DNA of 64,000 bases, from positions 186,001-250,000 of the forward strand of contig NZ_SBIT01000007.1 of NCBI RefSeq assembly GCF_004765785.1, given 5' to 3'. Source of the stretch: Halorussus ruber. Its GTDB lineage: Archaea > Halobacteriota > Halobacteria > Halobacteriales > Haladaptataceae. Below are positions 1-8,910 of the stretch, piece after piece. Position 1 is the stretch's first letter; the number at the start of each line of letters is the position of its first letter. The translations under genes were made by a program, and so were the position numbers. The notes beneath the pieces are model-generated. The model had not been told where the DNA came from. It did not search any database and was given only the letters and a program-made list of their open reading frames with translations.

Positions 1-1090
1 CAGACTGGGTTTCGTAGAGGTGCATCTTTGCCCCGCCGTCTAACAGCTGTATTATAGCTAAATAAAACTCTACGAGGGAGGGAAATGAACAATCTTGCTT
101 TGGAACAATGCGCATTGAATCTTCGGTAGCACTTACGTTAAAAAGCGATCCTCTAGTCTCATCAGCTACCTGTGCAGAAAAATCAAGTGAACCCGCTTCT
201 GCTGTGACATCCGAAAAGCTAAAATTCAGTTCATCGCTATTTCTAGTCCCTCGAAGAAAATTCTCGGCTTGCAACAGGGTAACCTCTTGATCGAAGACAA
301 TTTCTCCCGAGCTAACTTCCGGTACTGTAATTTTCAAGTTTCCCGGCATCACCTCTTTTTTTTCGAATTTTATGCTTCTAGCAACATCTCGTAAGTTAAG
401 GACGTTTTGAACAACTTCGCGCACTAGTTCAAATAGAATCTCAAAGCTTTCTTTATTTATCGTTAAGAGAGTAAACTTCCCAGAAGTATCAATTTTGATT
501 TGAACATTTTCGTGTTCGTACTGAATTCGAGTTGGAACGACTCCATACTCATCCCGAAACTCATCTAATCGCTCTCTTCCGTCGATACCTCTATACTCAA
601 TTTCACGGTCAACATCCGGACGAATTCTTGCATCTGCTAAGCTAGGAACTCGCTTAGATTTAAATTCTGATATACGCATGTCCTCATACCGAGAAAGAAC
701 AATTTCATTCATTTGCTGAAAGTCTTCGGTCATAATTGGCATTGGGGAGAGATGCTCACTTCGTTCAAAAACAGGTTGAAGTGATTGTCTTATTGCTTCT
801 TCAGTTTCGGCAGTAATGATCATTTGGAGATCTTGTTCGTACTCACCAACGTAGAATTCAGCTATCTGTTCCGCACCTTTTCGATTCACATATTCCCCCA
901 CAAACTTTGTAACCTCTCCGAAATCCTCAACTTCATAATGCCCCTCTAGATATTCTTCCCATCCATCCTCAGAAAGATAGAAGAAGGATTTAATCTGATT
1001 ATAGTGATAGCCCTTTAGCACAGATTCAGATGACTCTATGATAACCCGGCAGAACTCACGTAGTGTATATTGGTCATCTGGAATGTGCAT
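1..1090 (-). CDS. Unidentified protein, 3' end cut by window edge
   Basis: An uninterrupted minus-strand frame runs from an ATG (MHIPDDQYTLREFCRV...) to the left window edge, giving at least 363 codons without a stop. An in-frame TGA lies 10 codons upstream and no other start codon intervenes, so the ATG is the only reasonable start. The protein is soluble-looking, rich in Glu, Phe and Ile, with no transmembrane segment or metal-binding cysteine cluster. I do not recognise the family. Codon use is AT-rich (many ATA, AGA and TTA codons), unlike the GC-rich gltB beside it, which suggests a horizontally acquired gene. Confidence is high that it is a gene, nil on function. Confidence 0.75.
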   Translation of the reverse strand, partial: MHIPDDQYTLREFCRVIIESSESVLKGYHYNQIKSFFYLSEDGWEEYLEGHYEVEDFGEVTKFVGEYVNRKGAEQIAEFYVGEYEQDLQMIITAETEEAIRQSLQPVFERSEHLSPMPIMTEDFQQMNEIVLSRYEDMRISEFKSKRVPSLADARIRPDVDREIEYRGIDGRERLDEFRDEYGVVPTRIQYEHENVQIKIDTSGKFTLLTINKESFEILFELVREVVQNVLNLRDVARSIKFEKKEVMPGNLKITVPEVSSGEIVFDQEVTLLQAENFLRGTRNSDELNFSFSDVTAEAGSLDFSAQVADETRGSLFNVSATEDSMRIVPKQDCSFPSLVEFYLAIIQLLDGGAKMHLYETQS

Positions 1091-1219
1091 CGGGAACTGA
1101 AGTCTTCTCTTATCAAATCATGACACGGAGGGGTACATATTAGTTGCCCATTCGGAGTGGAAGTGAAACTGAAGCGCTTCTGCTTAGACCTTCAACTATC
1201 GTGAGATAGAAAATAACCG

Positions 1220-4200
1220 CTAGTCCGCCCCGCTCTGCACCGCCCGCCCGCCTTCCTCACGGACCTGCGCCTGCGGCGGCAGCGAGTTCCGCACGTCCTC
1301 GCGGCCCTCCTCGGTCACGGCCCGAGCGTAGGCCTCGGGCATCACCTTCACGAACTGCGAGAGCGCGGCGTCCCAGTTGTCCAGCAGCTCCGCGGCGCGC
1401 TCGCTGTCGGTGTAGGCCGCGTGGTTCTCCACGAGGCGGCGGAGGACGCGCTCGTCGCGCTCCGAGAGGGAGCGTTCGAGGCCGACCATTCCCTCGTTGA
1501 GGCTGTCGGCGAAGTCGCCGCCGTCGTCCAGCACGTAGGCAATCCCGCCGGACATTCCCGCGGCGAAGTTCTTGCCCGTGTCGCCCAGCACCGCCACGAC
1601 GCCGCCGGTCATGTACTCGCAACCGTGGTCGCCGACGCCCTCCACGACGGCCTTCACGCCGGAGTTGCGGACCGCGAATCGCTCGCCAGCGACGCCGTTG
1701 ACGTAGACCTCGCCGCCGGTCGCGCCGTAGAGCGCGACGTTGCCCACGACGACGTTCTCGGTGGGGTCGTAGGCCGCCGAGTCGGGCGTCTCGACCGCGA
1801 TGCGGCCGCCCGAGAGGCCCTTGCCGAGGTAGTCGTTGGCCGCCCCTTCGAGGAGGAAGTCCACGCCCGACTGGAGGAAGGCACCGAAGCTCTGGCCCGC
1901 GGTCCCCCGGAACGAGACCGAGAGCGTCCCGTCGGGCAGGCCGCCCTCGCCGTGAATCTCCGAGATGCGCCCCGAGAGCATCGCGCCGACTGCGCGGTCC
2001 TGATTGGCGATGTCGGCGTCGAGCGCGACCGGTTCGGCGTCCTCGACTGCCGACTCGGCGGCGTCCAGCAGGTCCCGGTCGAGGAGGTCCCCAATCTCGT
2101 GAGTCTGCTCCCGCGTTTTCGTCCGCTGGGGTTCCGCCCCGTGGTCGGCCGGTTCCGCGATGACTCCCGAGAGGTCCAGTCTGCTCGCCTTCGGGTGGTC
2201 GGTCTCGCGCTGTTCGAGGCACTCGACGCGCCCGACCATCTCCTCGACCGACTCGAAGCCGAGTTCGGCCATAATCTCCCGAAGCTCCCGGGCGATGAAC
2301 GTCATGTAGTTGACGACGTGTTCCGGTTCGCCGGGGAAGCGCTTGCGCAGGTCCTCGCGCTGGGTGGCGACGCCTACCGGGCAGGTGTTCTCGTGGCACT
2401 GGCGGGCCATCACGCAGCCCGAGGTCACGAGGCTGGACGTGCCGAAGACGTACTCCTCGGCCCCCAGAAGCGCCGCAATCGCCACGTCGCGCCCGGTCTT
2501 GAGTCCGCCGTCCACGCTGACCCGGATTCTGGAGCGCAGGCCGGTCTCCCGAAGCATCTGGTTGGCCTCCGCGAGGCCCAACTCCCACGGCAGGCCAGCG
2601 TGCTTGATGGAGGTCCGGGGACTCGCGCCGGTGCCGCCCGAGTGTCCCGAGACGTGGACCACGTCGGCGTTGGCCTTGGCGACCCCCGCGGCAATCGTCC
2701 CGATGCCGTCCTCCGACACCAGCTTGACGTTCACGTCGGCGTCGGAGTTCGCGGCCTTCAGGTCGTGGACCAACTGCTTGAGGTCCTCGATGGAGTAGAT
2801 GTCGTGCTGTGGCGGCGGCGAGATGAGGCCGACACCCGGCGTGGCGTACCGGACGTGGGCTATCATCTCGTTGACCTTGCTTCCCGGCAGGTGGCCGCCC
2901 TCGCCGGGTTTCGAGCCTTGGGCCATCTTGATTTGAATCTCGTCGGCGTTGGCGAGGTAGGCGCTCGTGACGCCGAACCGCCCCGAGGCGACCTGCTTGA
3001 CGTTGCACTCGCGCTCGGTGCCGAATCGCTCTGGCGGTTCGCCGCCCTCGCCGGTGTTCGATTTGGCCCCCAAGCGATTCATCGCAATGGCGTTGTTCTC
3101 GTGGGCCTCGGGCGAGAGCGACCCGAGGCTCATCGCCGCGGTCGAGAACCGCTTCACGATGGACTCGACCTCCTCGACCTCCTCGACCGGAATCGACTCC
3201 CGGTCTTCCGAGTCGAAGTCCAGCAGGCCGCGCAGGGTCCGCGGGCCGCCGTTGTGGTCGTTTGCGGCCTCGGCGAACTCGGCGTAGGTCGATTCGTCCC
3301 CCTGCCGGACCGCGCGCTGGAGGGTGCCGACAGTCTCGGGGTTCCACTCGTGACGGCGGCCGTTCGACCGATGCTCGAACTCGCCCTGCAGTTCGGGTTC
3401 GGGGGCGTCATCGCTCTCGTCACCCTCGCTTTCGCCGTCACCCTCACCGACGCCGCCCCGGCCATCGAACGCCTTCCGGTGGCGCTCTCGGAGGTCGTCC
3501 TCGACGCCCTCTACGCCGATGCCCTCGGTACGGGCCGGAGTGCCCGCGAAGTACTCGGCCACGAAGTCCGAGTCCAAGCCCACGGCCTCGAAAATCTGGG
3601 CACCGCGGTAGCTCTCGACCGTCGAGATGCCCATCTTCGCCATCGTCTTCTGGAGGCCGTCTTCGAGCGCGTGGACGTAGGCCTCGATGGCGTCGGCTTC
3701 GCTCGCTCCCTCGGGTCCGGACACGATGTCGGCGATGGACTCGAAGGCCAGCGTGGGGTTGACCGCGCCAGCGCCGTAGCCGACGAGGCACGCGAGGTGG
3801 TGGACCGTCCGGGGGTCGCCCGACTCCACGACGAGGCCGGTTCGGTTCCGGAGGCCGTTCCGGACGAGGTGGTGGTGGACCGCGGCGGTTGCGAGGAGAC
3901 TGGGAATCGCAAGCCGGTCGGGACCCACCTCGCGGTCCGAGAGGACCACGATTTCCGCGCCCTCCTCGACGGCCTCGCTGGCCTCCTCGCGGACGCGCCG
4001 GACCGCGGCTTCGAGGTCGGCGTCGTCGCTTCCGGGGTAGGTAATATCCACGGTCGCGGTCGGAATCTCGTCCTGCTCGCGCATTTCGGTCGTCTCGGCG
4101 TCGGTCAGGACCGGCGAGTCCAGCACGAGTTGGCGGGCGTGGGCCGGGGACTCCGACAGGAGGTTACGCTGGTTGCCCAACCTGCTTTCGAGGCTGGTCA

Positions 4201-5893
4201 CGCAGTCCTCGCGGAGGTAGTCGATTGGCGGGTTCGAGACCTGCGCGAACAGCTGCTTGAAGTACGAGAACAGCGGTCGGTCGAACTCCGAGAGGACCGA
4301 TAGCGGCGTGTCGTCGCCCATCGACCCCACAGGGTCCTTTCCGTCCTCGGCCATCGGTTCGAGCAGCTGGTCCAACTCGTCGCGGGTGTAGCCGAAGGCG
4401 GTCTGGCGCTCGCGGAGACTGGCGTCGAGGCGCGCGTCGGGGGTCGCCGAGGCCCGCGGGTCGTCGGCGTCCGCGTCGAGTTCGACCTGTTCGCTCTCGA
4501 CCCACTCGCCGTACTTCTCGTCGGTCAGGTCCTCGAAGACCTCCTCGTCGGGGACGACGCGGCCCTCCTCGGGGTCGGCCAGAAACAGTTGGCCGGGTTC
4601 GAGTCGGCCGCGGTCCCGAATCTCGCTCTCGTCGGTGTCGAGCGCGCCCGCCTCGCTGGCCATCACGAGGCGGTCGTCGGTCGTCACGTCGTACCGGCAG
4701 GGGCGCAGGCCGTTCCTATCGAGGACCGCGCCGACGCGCTCGCCGTCGGTCGCCGCGACCAGCGCGGGACCGTCCCACGGTTCGAGGAGGGAAGCGTGGA
4801 AGTCGTAGAACTCCTTTCGCTCCTCGGCCATCTGGTCGTCCTTGCGCCACGCCTCGGGGACCATCAGTCGGAGCGCGTGGGGGAGTTCGCGGCCGCCCCG
4901 CAGGAGGAGTTCCAGCGAGTTGTCCACCGCGGCGGTGTCGCTTCCCTCGGGGTCGGCGACGACCGGGGTCACGCTGTCAGCGTCGAAGGCGTCGGATTCG
5001 AGGTCGTTCTCCCGGGCGCGCATCCAGTTGACGTTGCCCCGGATGGTGTTGAACTCGCCGTTGTGGATGACGCGGCGGTAGGGGTGGGCGAGGTGCCACG
5101 CGCCGAGGGTGTTGGTCGAGAACCGGGCGTGGACCATGGCGAAGGCGGTCTCGAATCGCTCGTCGCGCAGGTCGGGGAAGTAGTCCGGCAGTTGCTCGCC
5201 CTTGAGCAGGCTCTTGTAGACGACCGTCTGGCGGTCGAGCGAGCAGACGTAGAACCGGTCGGCCCCCGCAACATCGACGCCGCCGACGGAGCGTTCGAGG
5301 ACGCGCCGGGCGACGTAGAGTCGGTCGTCGAAGGTCTCGGGGTCGAGCGACTCGTCTCCCGCGGGTCGGACGAAGCACTGCCAAATCGCGGGTTCGCAGT
5401 CGAGCGCGGTCTTGCCGAGGTCCGAGTTGTCGGTCGGGACCTCGCGCCACGCGAACAGGTCGAGGCCCTCGTCGGCGAGAACGTCCTCGGCGAGCGTCTG
5501 GAGTCTCTCGCGGGCCGGGTCCGATTTCGGGAAAAATACCGTGCCGACCGCGTACTCGTCGGGGTTGGGAAACTCGCCAGCGAGGTCGCCGCCAATCTCG
5601 TCGGCGAAGAACTCGTGTGGCTTCTGCAAGAGGACGCCCGCGCCGTCGCCGGTGTCCTCCTCTGCGCCGGTCGTGCCGCGGTGTTCGAGGTTTTCGAGCA
5701 GTTCGAGGCCGTCGGCGAGGACGCCGTGGCCGCCGCCGTCGGCGAGGTCCATCACGACGCCGACGCCGCAGTTCGCGCGGTAGTCCTCGGGGTCGGCGAG
5801 GAGAGCGGTGTCGGCTTGCTGGTCGGTTCGCACGCCGGTTCGACCACCCGGTCGGGATTGGTCTCCGGAGTCGGAAGGTGGGTACTCGGTCAT
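1220..5893 (-). CDS. gltB: Glutamate synthase, large (alpha) subunit
   Basis: This enzyme makes two glutamates from glutamine and 2-oxoglutarate, the second half of the GS/GOGAT ammonium assimilation route. All domains of the family are present over 1557 residues: an N-terminal class II amidotransferase whose catalytic Cys is Cys42 (YRANCGVG) after a propeptide-like leader, the central domain, the FMN-binding synthase domain, a 3Fe-4S motif near residues 1158-1170 (C-x5-C-x4-C in CVMARQCHENTC), and the C-terminal GXGXG beta-helix. No small subunit gene (gltD) lies next to it, so the electron donor (ferredoxin or an NAD(P)H subunit encoded elsewhere) is undecided. The start ATG sits about 21-28 nt behind a TATA-like box, implying a leaderless mRNA. 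Confidence 0.96.
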   Translation of the reverse strand: MTEYPPSDSGDQSRPGGRTGVRTDQQADTALLADPEDYRANCGVGVVMDLADGGGHGVLADGLELLENLEHRGTTGAEEDTGDGAGVLLQKPHEFFADEIGGDLAGEFPNPDEYAVGTVFFPKSDPARERLQTLAEDVLADEGLDLFAWREVPTDNSDLGKTALDCEPAIWQCFVRPAGDESLDPETFDDRLYVARRVLERSVGGVDVAGADRFYVCSLDRQTVVYKSLLKGEQLPDYFPDLRDERFETAFAMVHARFSTNTLGAWHLAHPYRRVIHNGEFNTIRGNVNWMRARENDLESDAFDADSVTPVVADPEGSDTAAVDNSLELLLRGGRELPHALRLMVPEAWRKDDQMAEERKEFYDFHASLLEPWDGPALVAATDGERVGAVLDRNGLRPCRYDVTTDDRLVMASEAGALDTDESEIRDRGRLEPGQLFLADPEEGRVVPDEEVFEDLTDEKYGEWVESEQVELDADADDPRASATPDARLDASLRERQTAFGYTRDELDQLLEPMAEDGKDPVGSMGDDTPLSVLSEFDRPLFSYFKQLFAQVSNPPIDYLREDCVTSLESRLGNQRNLLSESPAHARQLVLDSPVLTDAETTEMREQDEIPTATVDITYPGSDDADLEAAVRRVREEASEAVEEGAEIVVLSDREVGPDRLAIPSLLATAAVHHHLVRNGLRNRTGLVVESGDPRTVHHLACLVGYGAGAVNPTLAFESIADIVSGPEGASEADAIEAYVHALEDGLQKTMAKMGISTVESYRGAQIFEAVGLDSDFVAEYFAGTPARTEGIGVEGVEDDLRERHRKAFDGRGGVGEGDGESEGDESDDAPEPELQGEFEHRSNGRRHEWNPETVGTLQRAVRQGDESTYAEFAEAANDHNGGPRTLRGLLDFDSEDRESIPVEEVEEVESIVKRFSTAAMSLGSLSPEAHENNAIAMNRLGAKSNTGEGGEPPERFGTERECNVKQVASGRFGVTSAYLANADEIQIKMAQGSKPGEGGHLPGSKVNEMIAHVRYATPGVGLISPPPQHDIYSIEDLKQLVHDLKAANSDADVNVKLVSEDGIGTIAAGVAKANADVVHVSGHSGGTGASPRTSIKHAGLPWELGLAEANQMLRETGLRSRIRVSVDGGLKTGRDVAIAALLGAEEYVFGTSSLVTSGCVMARQCHENTCPVGVATQREDLRKRFPGEPEHVVNYMTFIARELREIMAELGFESVEEMVGRVECLEQRETDHPKASRLDLSGVIAEPADHGAEPQRTKTREQTHEIGDLLDRDLLDAAESAVEDAEPVALDADIANQDRAVGAMLSGRISEIHGEGGLPDGTLSVSFRGTAGQSFGAFLQSGVDFLLEGAANDYLGKGLSGGRIAVETPDSAAYDPTENVVVGNVALYGATGGEVYVNGVAGERFAVRNSGVKAVVEGVGDHGCEYMTGGVVAVLGDTGKNFAAGMSGGIAYVLDDGGDFADSLNEGMVGLERSLSERDERVLRRLVENHAAYTDSERAAELLDNWDAALSQFVKVMPEAYARAVTEEGREDVRNSLPPQAQVREEGGRAVQSGAD

Positions 5894-5913
5894 GGACTAA
5901 CAATCCGCGAACC

Positions 5914-5921
5914 CCTATAAG
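5914..5921 (-). promoter_or_regulatory. TATA box of gltB
   Basis: Read on the minus strand, CTTATAGG lies 21-28 nt before the gltB ATG. Archaeal TATA boxes are centred about 26 nt before the transcription start, so transcription would begin at or next to the ATG, giving a leaderless transcript. Inferred from spacing and composition only. Confidence 0.5.
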
Positions 5922-6115
5922 AGGCTACTCCTGAATGTATAAATGGAAGATATTGTCCAATAATGATCCTTATACTACCTAAGTCATCATTCAACGCCGA
6001 AACGACCGTCGAGTTCCGACAGTATCGGAATATCGGCTCTCAGGTCAAAAGTAGTAGAAACGGGAGGGAAGAGCAACGAGAGAGAGTAGAAACGGGAGAG
6101 GAGAAACGAGAGAAA

Positions 6116-7372
6116 CTACCATTCCGTGAGCGCCTGCGTCCCGTAGTTCCGAGAGAGGACGCCCAAGAACGTCAGCACCGCGCTCAGCGCCGACGCCCCG
6201 CCGACGTAGAACACCCAGTCGATTTGCATCGTCATGAGGGCACCGCCGAGCATCGGCGCGAGGACGCTCCCCGGCCGCCAGACCAACTCTCGGATGCCGA
6301 AACTCGACGCGACGCTCCCGTCGTCGGTGCCCTCGTCGGCGAACAGGGCCATGCTGGCGGGTTCGCGGATGCTGTCGGCGACCCCGAGCAGGCCGTTGCA
6401 GACCAGCAGGGGGAGGAAGGCGGCCGAGAGCGTCCCGACGACCGGGAAGGTGGCGGGCAAGTCGAGTGCCGTTCCGATGGCGGGCGTGAACGGAACCGCG
6501 ATGGCGACCAGTCCGTAGAGGCCGCCGCCGACGAAGACGAACAGCGAGCGCCCGGCGCGGTCCGAGAGTCGGCCGGTGTAGGGCTGCAGAAGCATGTTCG
6601 TGACCTTCTCGGCGGTGAGGACGAGGCCGACCGCCAGCGGCGCGGTGTAGCCCAGTCCGCCCCGCGCGGCGGTGACGCCAGCGTAGATGGGGACCCACGT
6701 CCGGACCAGCGTGACCGCGACGGCGTACTGGGCGCGGAAACTCGTGAGGGTCCAGAGTCGGCGGTTGAACGCCAGACCCGCGAAGGGGTTGCCTTTCACG
6801 CGAGTCTCGTCCTCGTCCAGCAGGAACCAGACGCCGACCATCGCCGGAACGAGGAGGGCGACGAGGACGGTGTAGACCGCCTCGAACCCGCCCCAGCGGT
6901 AGAGCGCGCCCGCTGCGAGACTGCCGAGGATGCCCGCCGCGAGTCGCCACGAGTTGGCCTTGCCGATGTGGTTGGCCCGCCGGTCGGGCGGCGAGAGTTC
7001 GCCGACCAGCGCCAGCGACATCAGTCCCGACCCGGTGACGGCGACGCCTTGCAGGCCGCGGACGAGGATGAACTGCCACGACTCTGCCGCGGGGTTCGAG
7101 ACGAGCGCGAACGCGACGTAACTCGCCACGCTCACCCCGAGGACGCCCACGAGGACGAGGCGCTTGTCTCCTCGGTCGCCCGCCCACGCCAGCGGGATGG
7201 TGGCGAGGGTCTGGGCGCCCGTGAATGCGGTCGTGAACAGGCCGACGACGAACCCGGTGGCCCCGAACAGCGTGATGTACTTCGGCAGGAGCGTCAGCAG
7301 CGTGACGAACCCGAACCCGGAGGCGAACCGCGTCAAGTAGAGCGCGTAGAACTTGAGTTTCTCGTCGTTCAC
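6116..7372 (-). CDS. MFS transporter
   Basis: A 418-residue protein with about twelve hydrophobic segments arranged as two six-helix halves, typical of the major facilitator superfamily. The first cytoplasmic loop carries WAGDRGDKR, matching the G-x3-D-R/K-x-G-R/K signature between helices 2 and 3. A charged central loop (DEDETRVKGN) separates the halves. The start is GTG (MNDEKLKFYALY). The substrate cannot be deduced. It is transcribed in the same direction as gltB with a gap of about 220 nt and is probably a separate unit. Haloarchaeal relatives are often annotated as multidrug or sugar-type MFS proteins, but nothing here decides that. Confidence 0.9.
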   Translation of the reverse strand: MNDEKLKFYALYLTRFASGFGFVTLLTLLPKYITLFGATGFVVGLFTTAFTGAQTLATIPLAWAGDRGDKRLVLVGVLGVSVASYVAFALVSNPAAESWQFILVRGLQGVAVTGSGLMSLALVGELSPPDRRANHIGKANSWRLAAGILGSLAAGALYRWGGFEAVYTVLVALLVPAMVGVWFLLDEDETRVKGNPFAGLAFNRRLWTLTSFRAQYAVAVTLVRTWVPIYAGVTAARGGLGYTAPLAVGLVLTAEKVTNMLLQPYTGRLSDRAGRSLFVFVGGGLYGLVAIAVPFTPAIGTALDLPATFPVVGTLSAAFLPLLVCNGLLGVADSIREPASMALFADEGTDDGSVASSFGIRELVWRPGSVLAPMLGGALMTMQIDWVFYVGGASALSAVLTFLGVLSRNYGTQALTEW

Positions 7373-7881
7373 ACCGGATTGGCTCCTCGGGACGGAAAAG
7401 CCGTTTCGGAACAGCGACGGATTTCACCGCGTTCAGCGGCCTATTTTGCCGGGTTCGCCGACCGCAACCCGCCCCGTCGAAGTTCGCACTCCGGAAATCG
7501 GCTCTGACGGAAAGACAACTATACATTTTCTAAACATAAATATATGTGTCTTTACAAATGGTAGAAGTTGCAAATGGTGGAATCAACTCATGCGTCGGCG
7601 CGTGCGGTCGCGGTCCGTGCCGGGCCGCGCCTCGCGCGCGAGGGAGTCGGCCGCCTCCGGCGGCCGACGAGGTTGGGGAGGTGTGAGGTCCGCGGTAGCG
7701 GTGCGGGGCGGTTGCGGTAGACGGCGTTGTTCAAGCCTGAAGCTAGCTTCTCGTCGCCTCCCACTCTCGTTCTGAGATATTGATATACTCGACAAACGAT
7801 ACTCTGCCGACGAATTAGGAAACAGACCAGAACGCTCGGCTCTACCGACGGCCGAAGAAACGAAAAACCCGAATCCGCGAC
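7373..7881. other. Intergenic region with dispersed repeat
   Basis: No credible gene. The first 180 bases become AT-rich, ending in a run around 7520-7560 that could hold the MFS promoter. The middle carries one copy of a dispersed GC-rich repeat, described separately, and a GGCCGCC/GGCGGCC hairpin near 7650-7666. ORFs across this stretch are arginine/proline-rich artefacts. Confidence 0.6.
7640..7760 (-). repeat. Dispersed repeat family 2, copy 1
   Basis: On the minus strand this contains GAGAAGCTAGCTTC, then ACCGCAACCGCCCCGC, then CCTCACACCTCCCCAACCTC, followed by a GC-rich hairpin. The same blocks in the same order occur near 32.4 kb, and the last block again near 55.8 kb. No protein is encoded. 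The role is unknown. Confidence 0.65.
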
Positions 7882-8910
7882 TCAGCCCTGCCACTCAAGC
7901 ACCGTCGCGGCCCACGTGTAGCCGGTTCCGGCCGCGAGGAAGCACAGCACGTCCCCCGAATCGACCAGGCCGCGCTCCAGGCCCTCGTCCAGCGCGAGAA
8001 TCTGGTCCACGCTCTGGACGTGGCCGTACTCGTCGAGGTAGTAGTTTTTCGCGTCCAAGCGGTCGGTCAGCAGGTCGTGGAAGGACCGCTTCATGTGGGT
8101 CAGCGCGACGAAGTCCAAGTCTTCACGGTCGTAGCCCGACCGCGAGAGCGCGTCGTCGGCGACCGCCTCGAAGTTCGGGAGGCTCACGTCCGCCAGCCGC
8201 TCCTTCATGCCCTCCGGGTCGGGCACGTCGAGGGCGTGGAGGCCCTGCTCGACCGTCGCGTGACTCGCCGGGTTCCGGGACCCGCCAGCGGGCATGACCA
8301 CGTCCTCCGAGAAACTGCCGTCCGTCAGCGCGGCGCTCTCCCGAATCGTGGCCCGCGTCCTGCTCTCCTCGGGGTCGGCCTCCAGCACCATCGCGCAGGC
8401 CCCGCTCCCGAAGTTGAACATGAACGACGAGTCCTCGTTCTCGTAGTCCACGAGGTCCTCCTCGCGGCTGGCCGAAACCAGCAGGGCCGTCTCGGGCGCG
8501 TCGGCGACGAGTTGGGACTTGGCCTGCCGGATAGCGAGGGGTGCCCCGGCACAGAGCGCGTAGCTCTCGACCGCGAAGGCCCCGTCCGCGCCGATGCGCT
8601 CGGCGACGTTCGCCGCCGCGCTCCAGACCACGAAGTCCTTGAACTCCGACCCGTGGTAGAGGACCATCTCCACGTCTGAAGGGTCGATTCCGGCGTCATC
8701 GAGGGCGTCCTCGGCGGCTTTGACGCACATGTCCGTCGCGTGGTCTGCGTCGGGTGGACAGACTCGCTTCTCGCGGACGCCCATCTTCTCGACCACGACC
8801 TCCTCGGGAATGTCGCTCTGGGCGGCTATCTCCTCGCCCGTGACGACCTCCTCGGGCACGTAGGTTCCGTATCCGGTCAGTCCGACTGTGGATTCGTCTG
8901 GTTCTGTCAC
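7882..8910 (-). CDS. 3-oxoacyl-ACP synthase III (FabH)-like condensing enzyme
   Basis: A 342-residue thiolase-fold protein of the KAS III group. The nucleophile is Cys120 in ESYALCAGAPLA and the first catalytic His is His272 in LTHMKRS. Where FabH has Asn in a GNT-type motif, this protein has His297 (YGHVQS), so the catalytic set reads Cys-His-His. Haloarchaea make isoprenoid rather than fatty-acid membranes, so the product is uncertain; relatives act in polyketide-type or acyl-CoA condensations. Its GTG start overlaps the livM stop by four bases, so it is the last gene of the ABC-transporter transcript. That link suggests a role in metabolising the imported compound, which is inference. Confidence 0.82.
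   Translation of the reverse strand: MTEPDESTVGLTGYGTYVPEEVVTGEEIAAQSDIPEEVVVEKMGVREKRVCPPDADHATDMCVKAAEDALDDAGIDPSDVEMVLYHGSEFKDFVVWSAAANVAERIGADGAFAVESYALCAGAPLAIRQAKSQLVADAPETALLVSASREEDLVDYENEDSSFMFNFGSGACAMVLEADPEESRTRATIRESAALTDGSFSEDVVMPAGGSRNPASHATVEQGLHALDVPDPEGMKERLADVSLPNFEAVADDALSRSGYDREDLDFVALTHMKRSFHDLLTDRLDAKNYYLDEYGHVQSVDQILALDEGLERGLVDSGDVLCFLAAGTGYTWAATVLEWQG

Noticed and set aside
1421-4303. 960-aa plus-strand ORF opposite gltB
   Set aside because: Antisense shadow of a long GC-rich gene; composition is unlike a haloarchaeal protein and no family motif is present.
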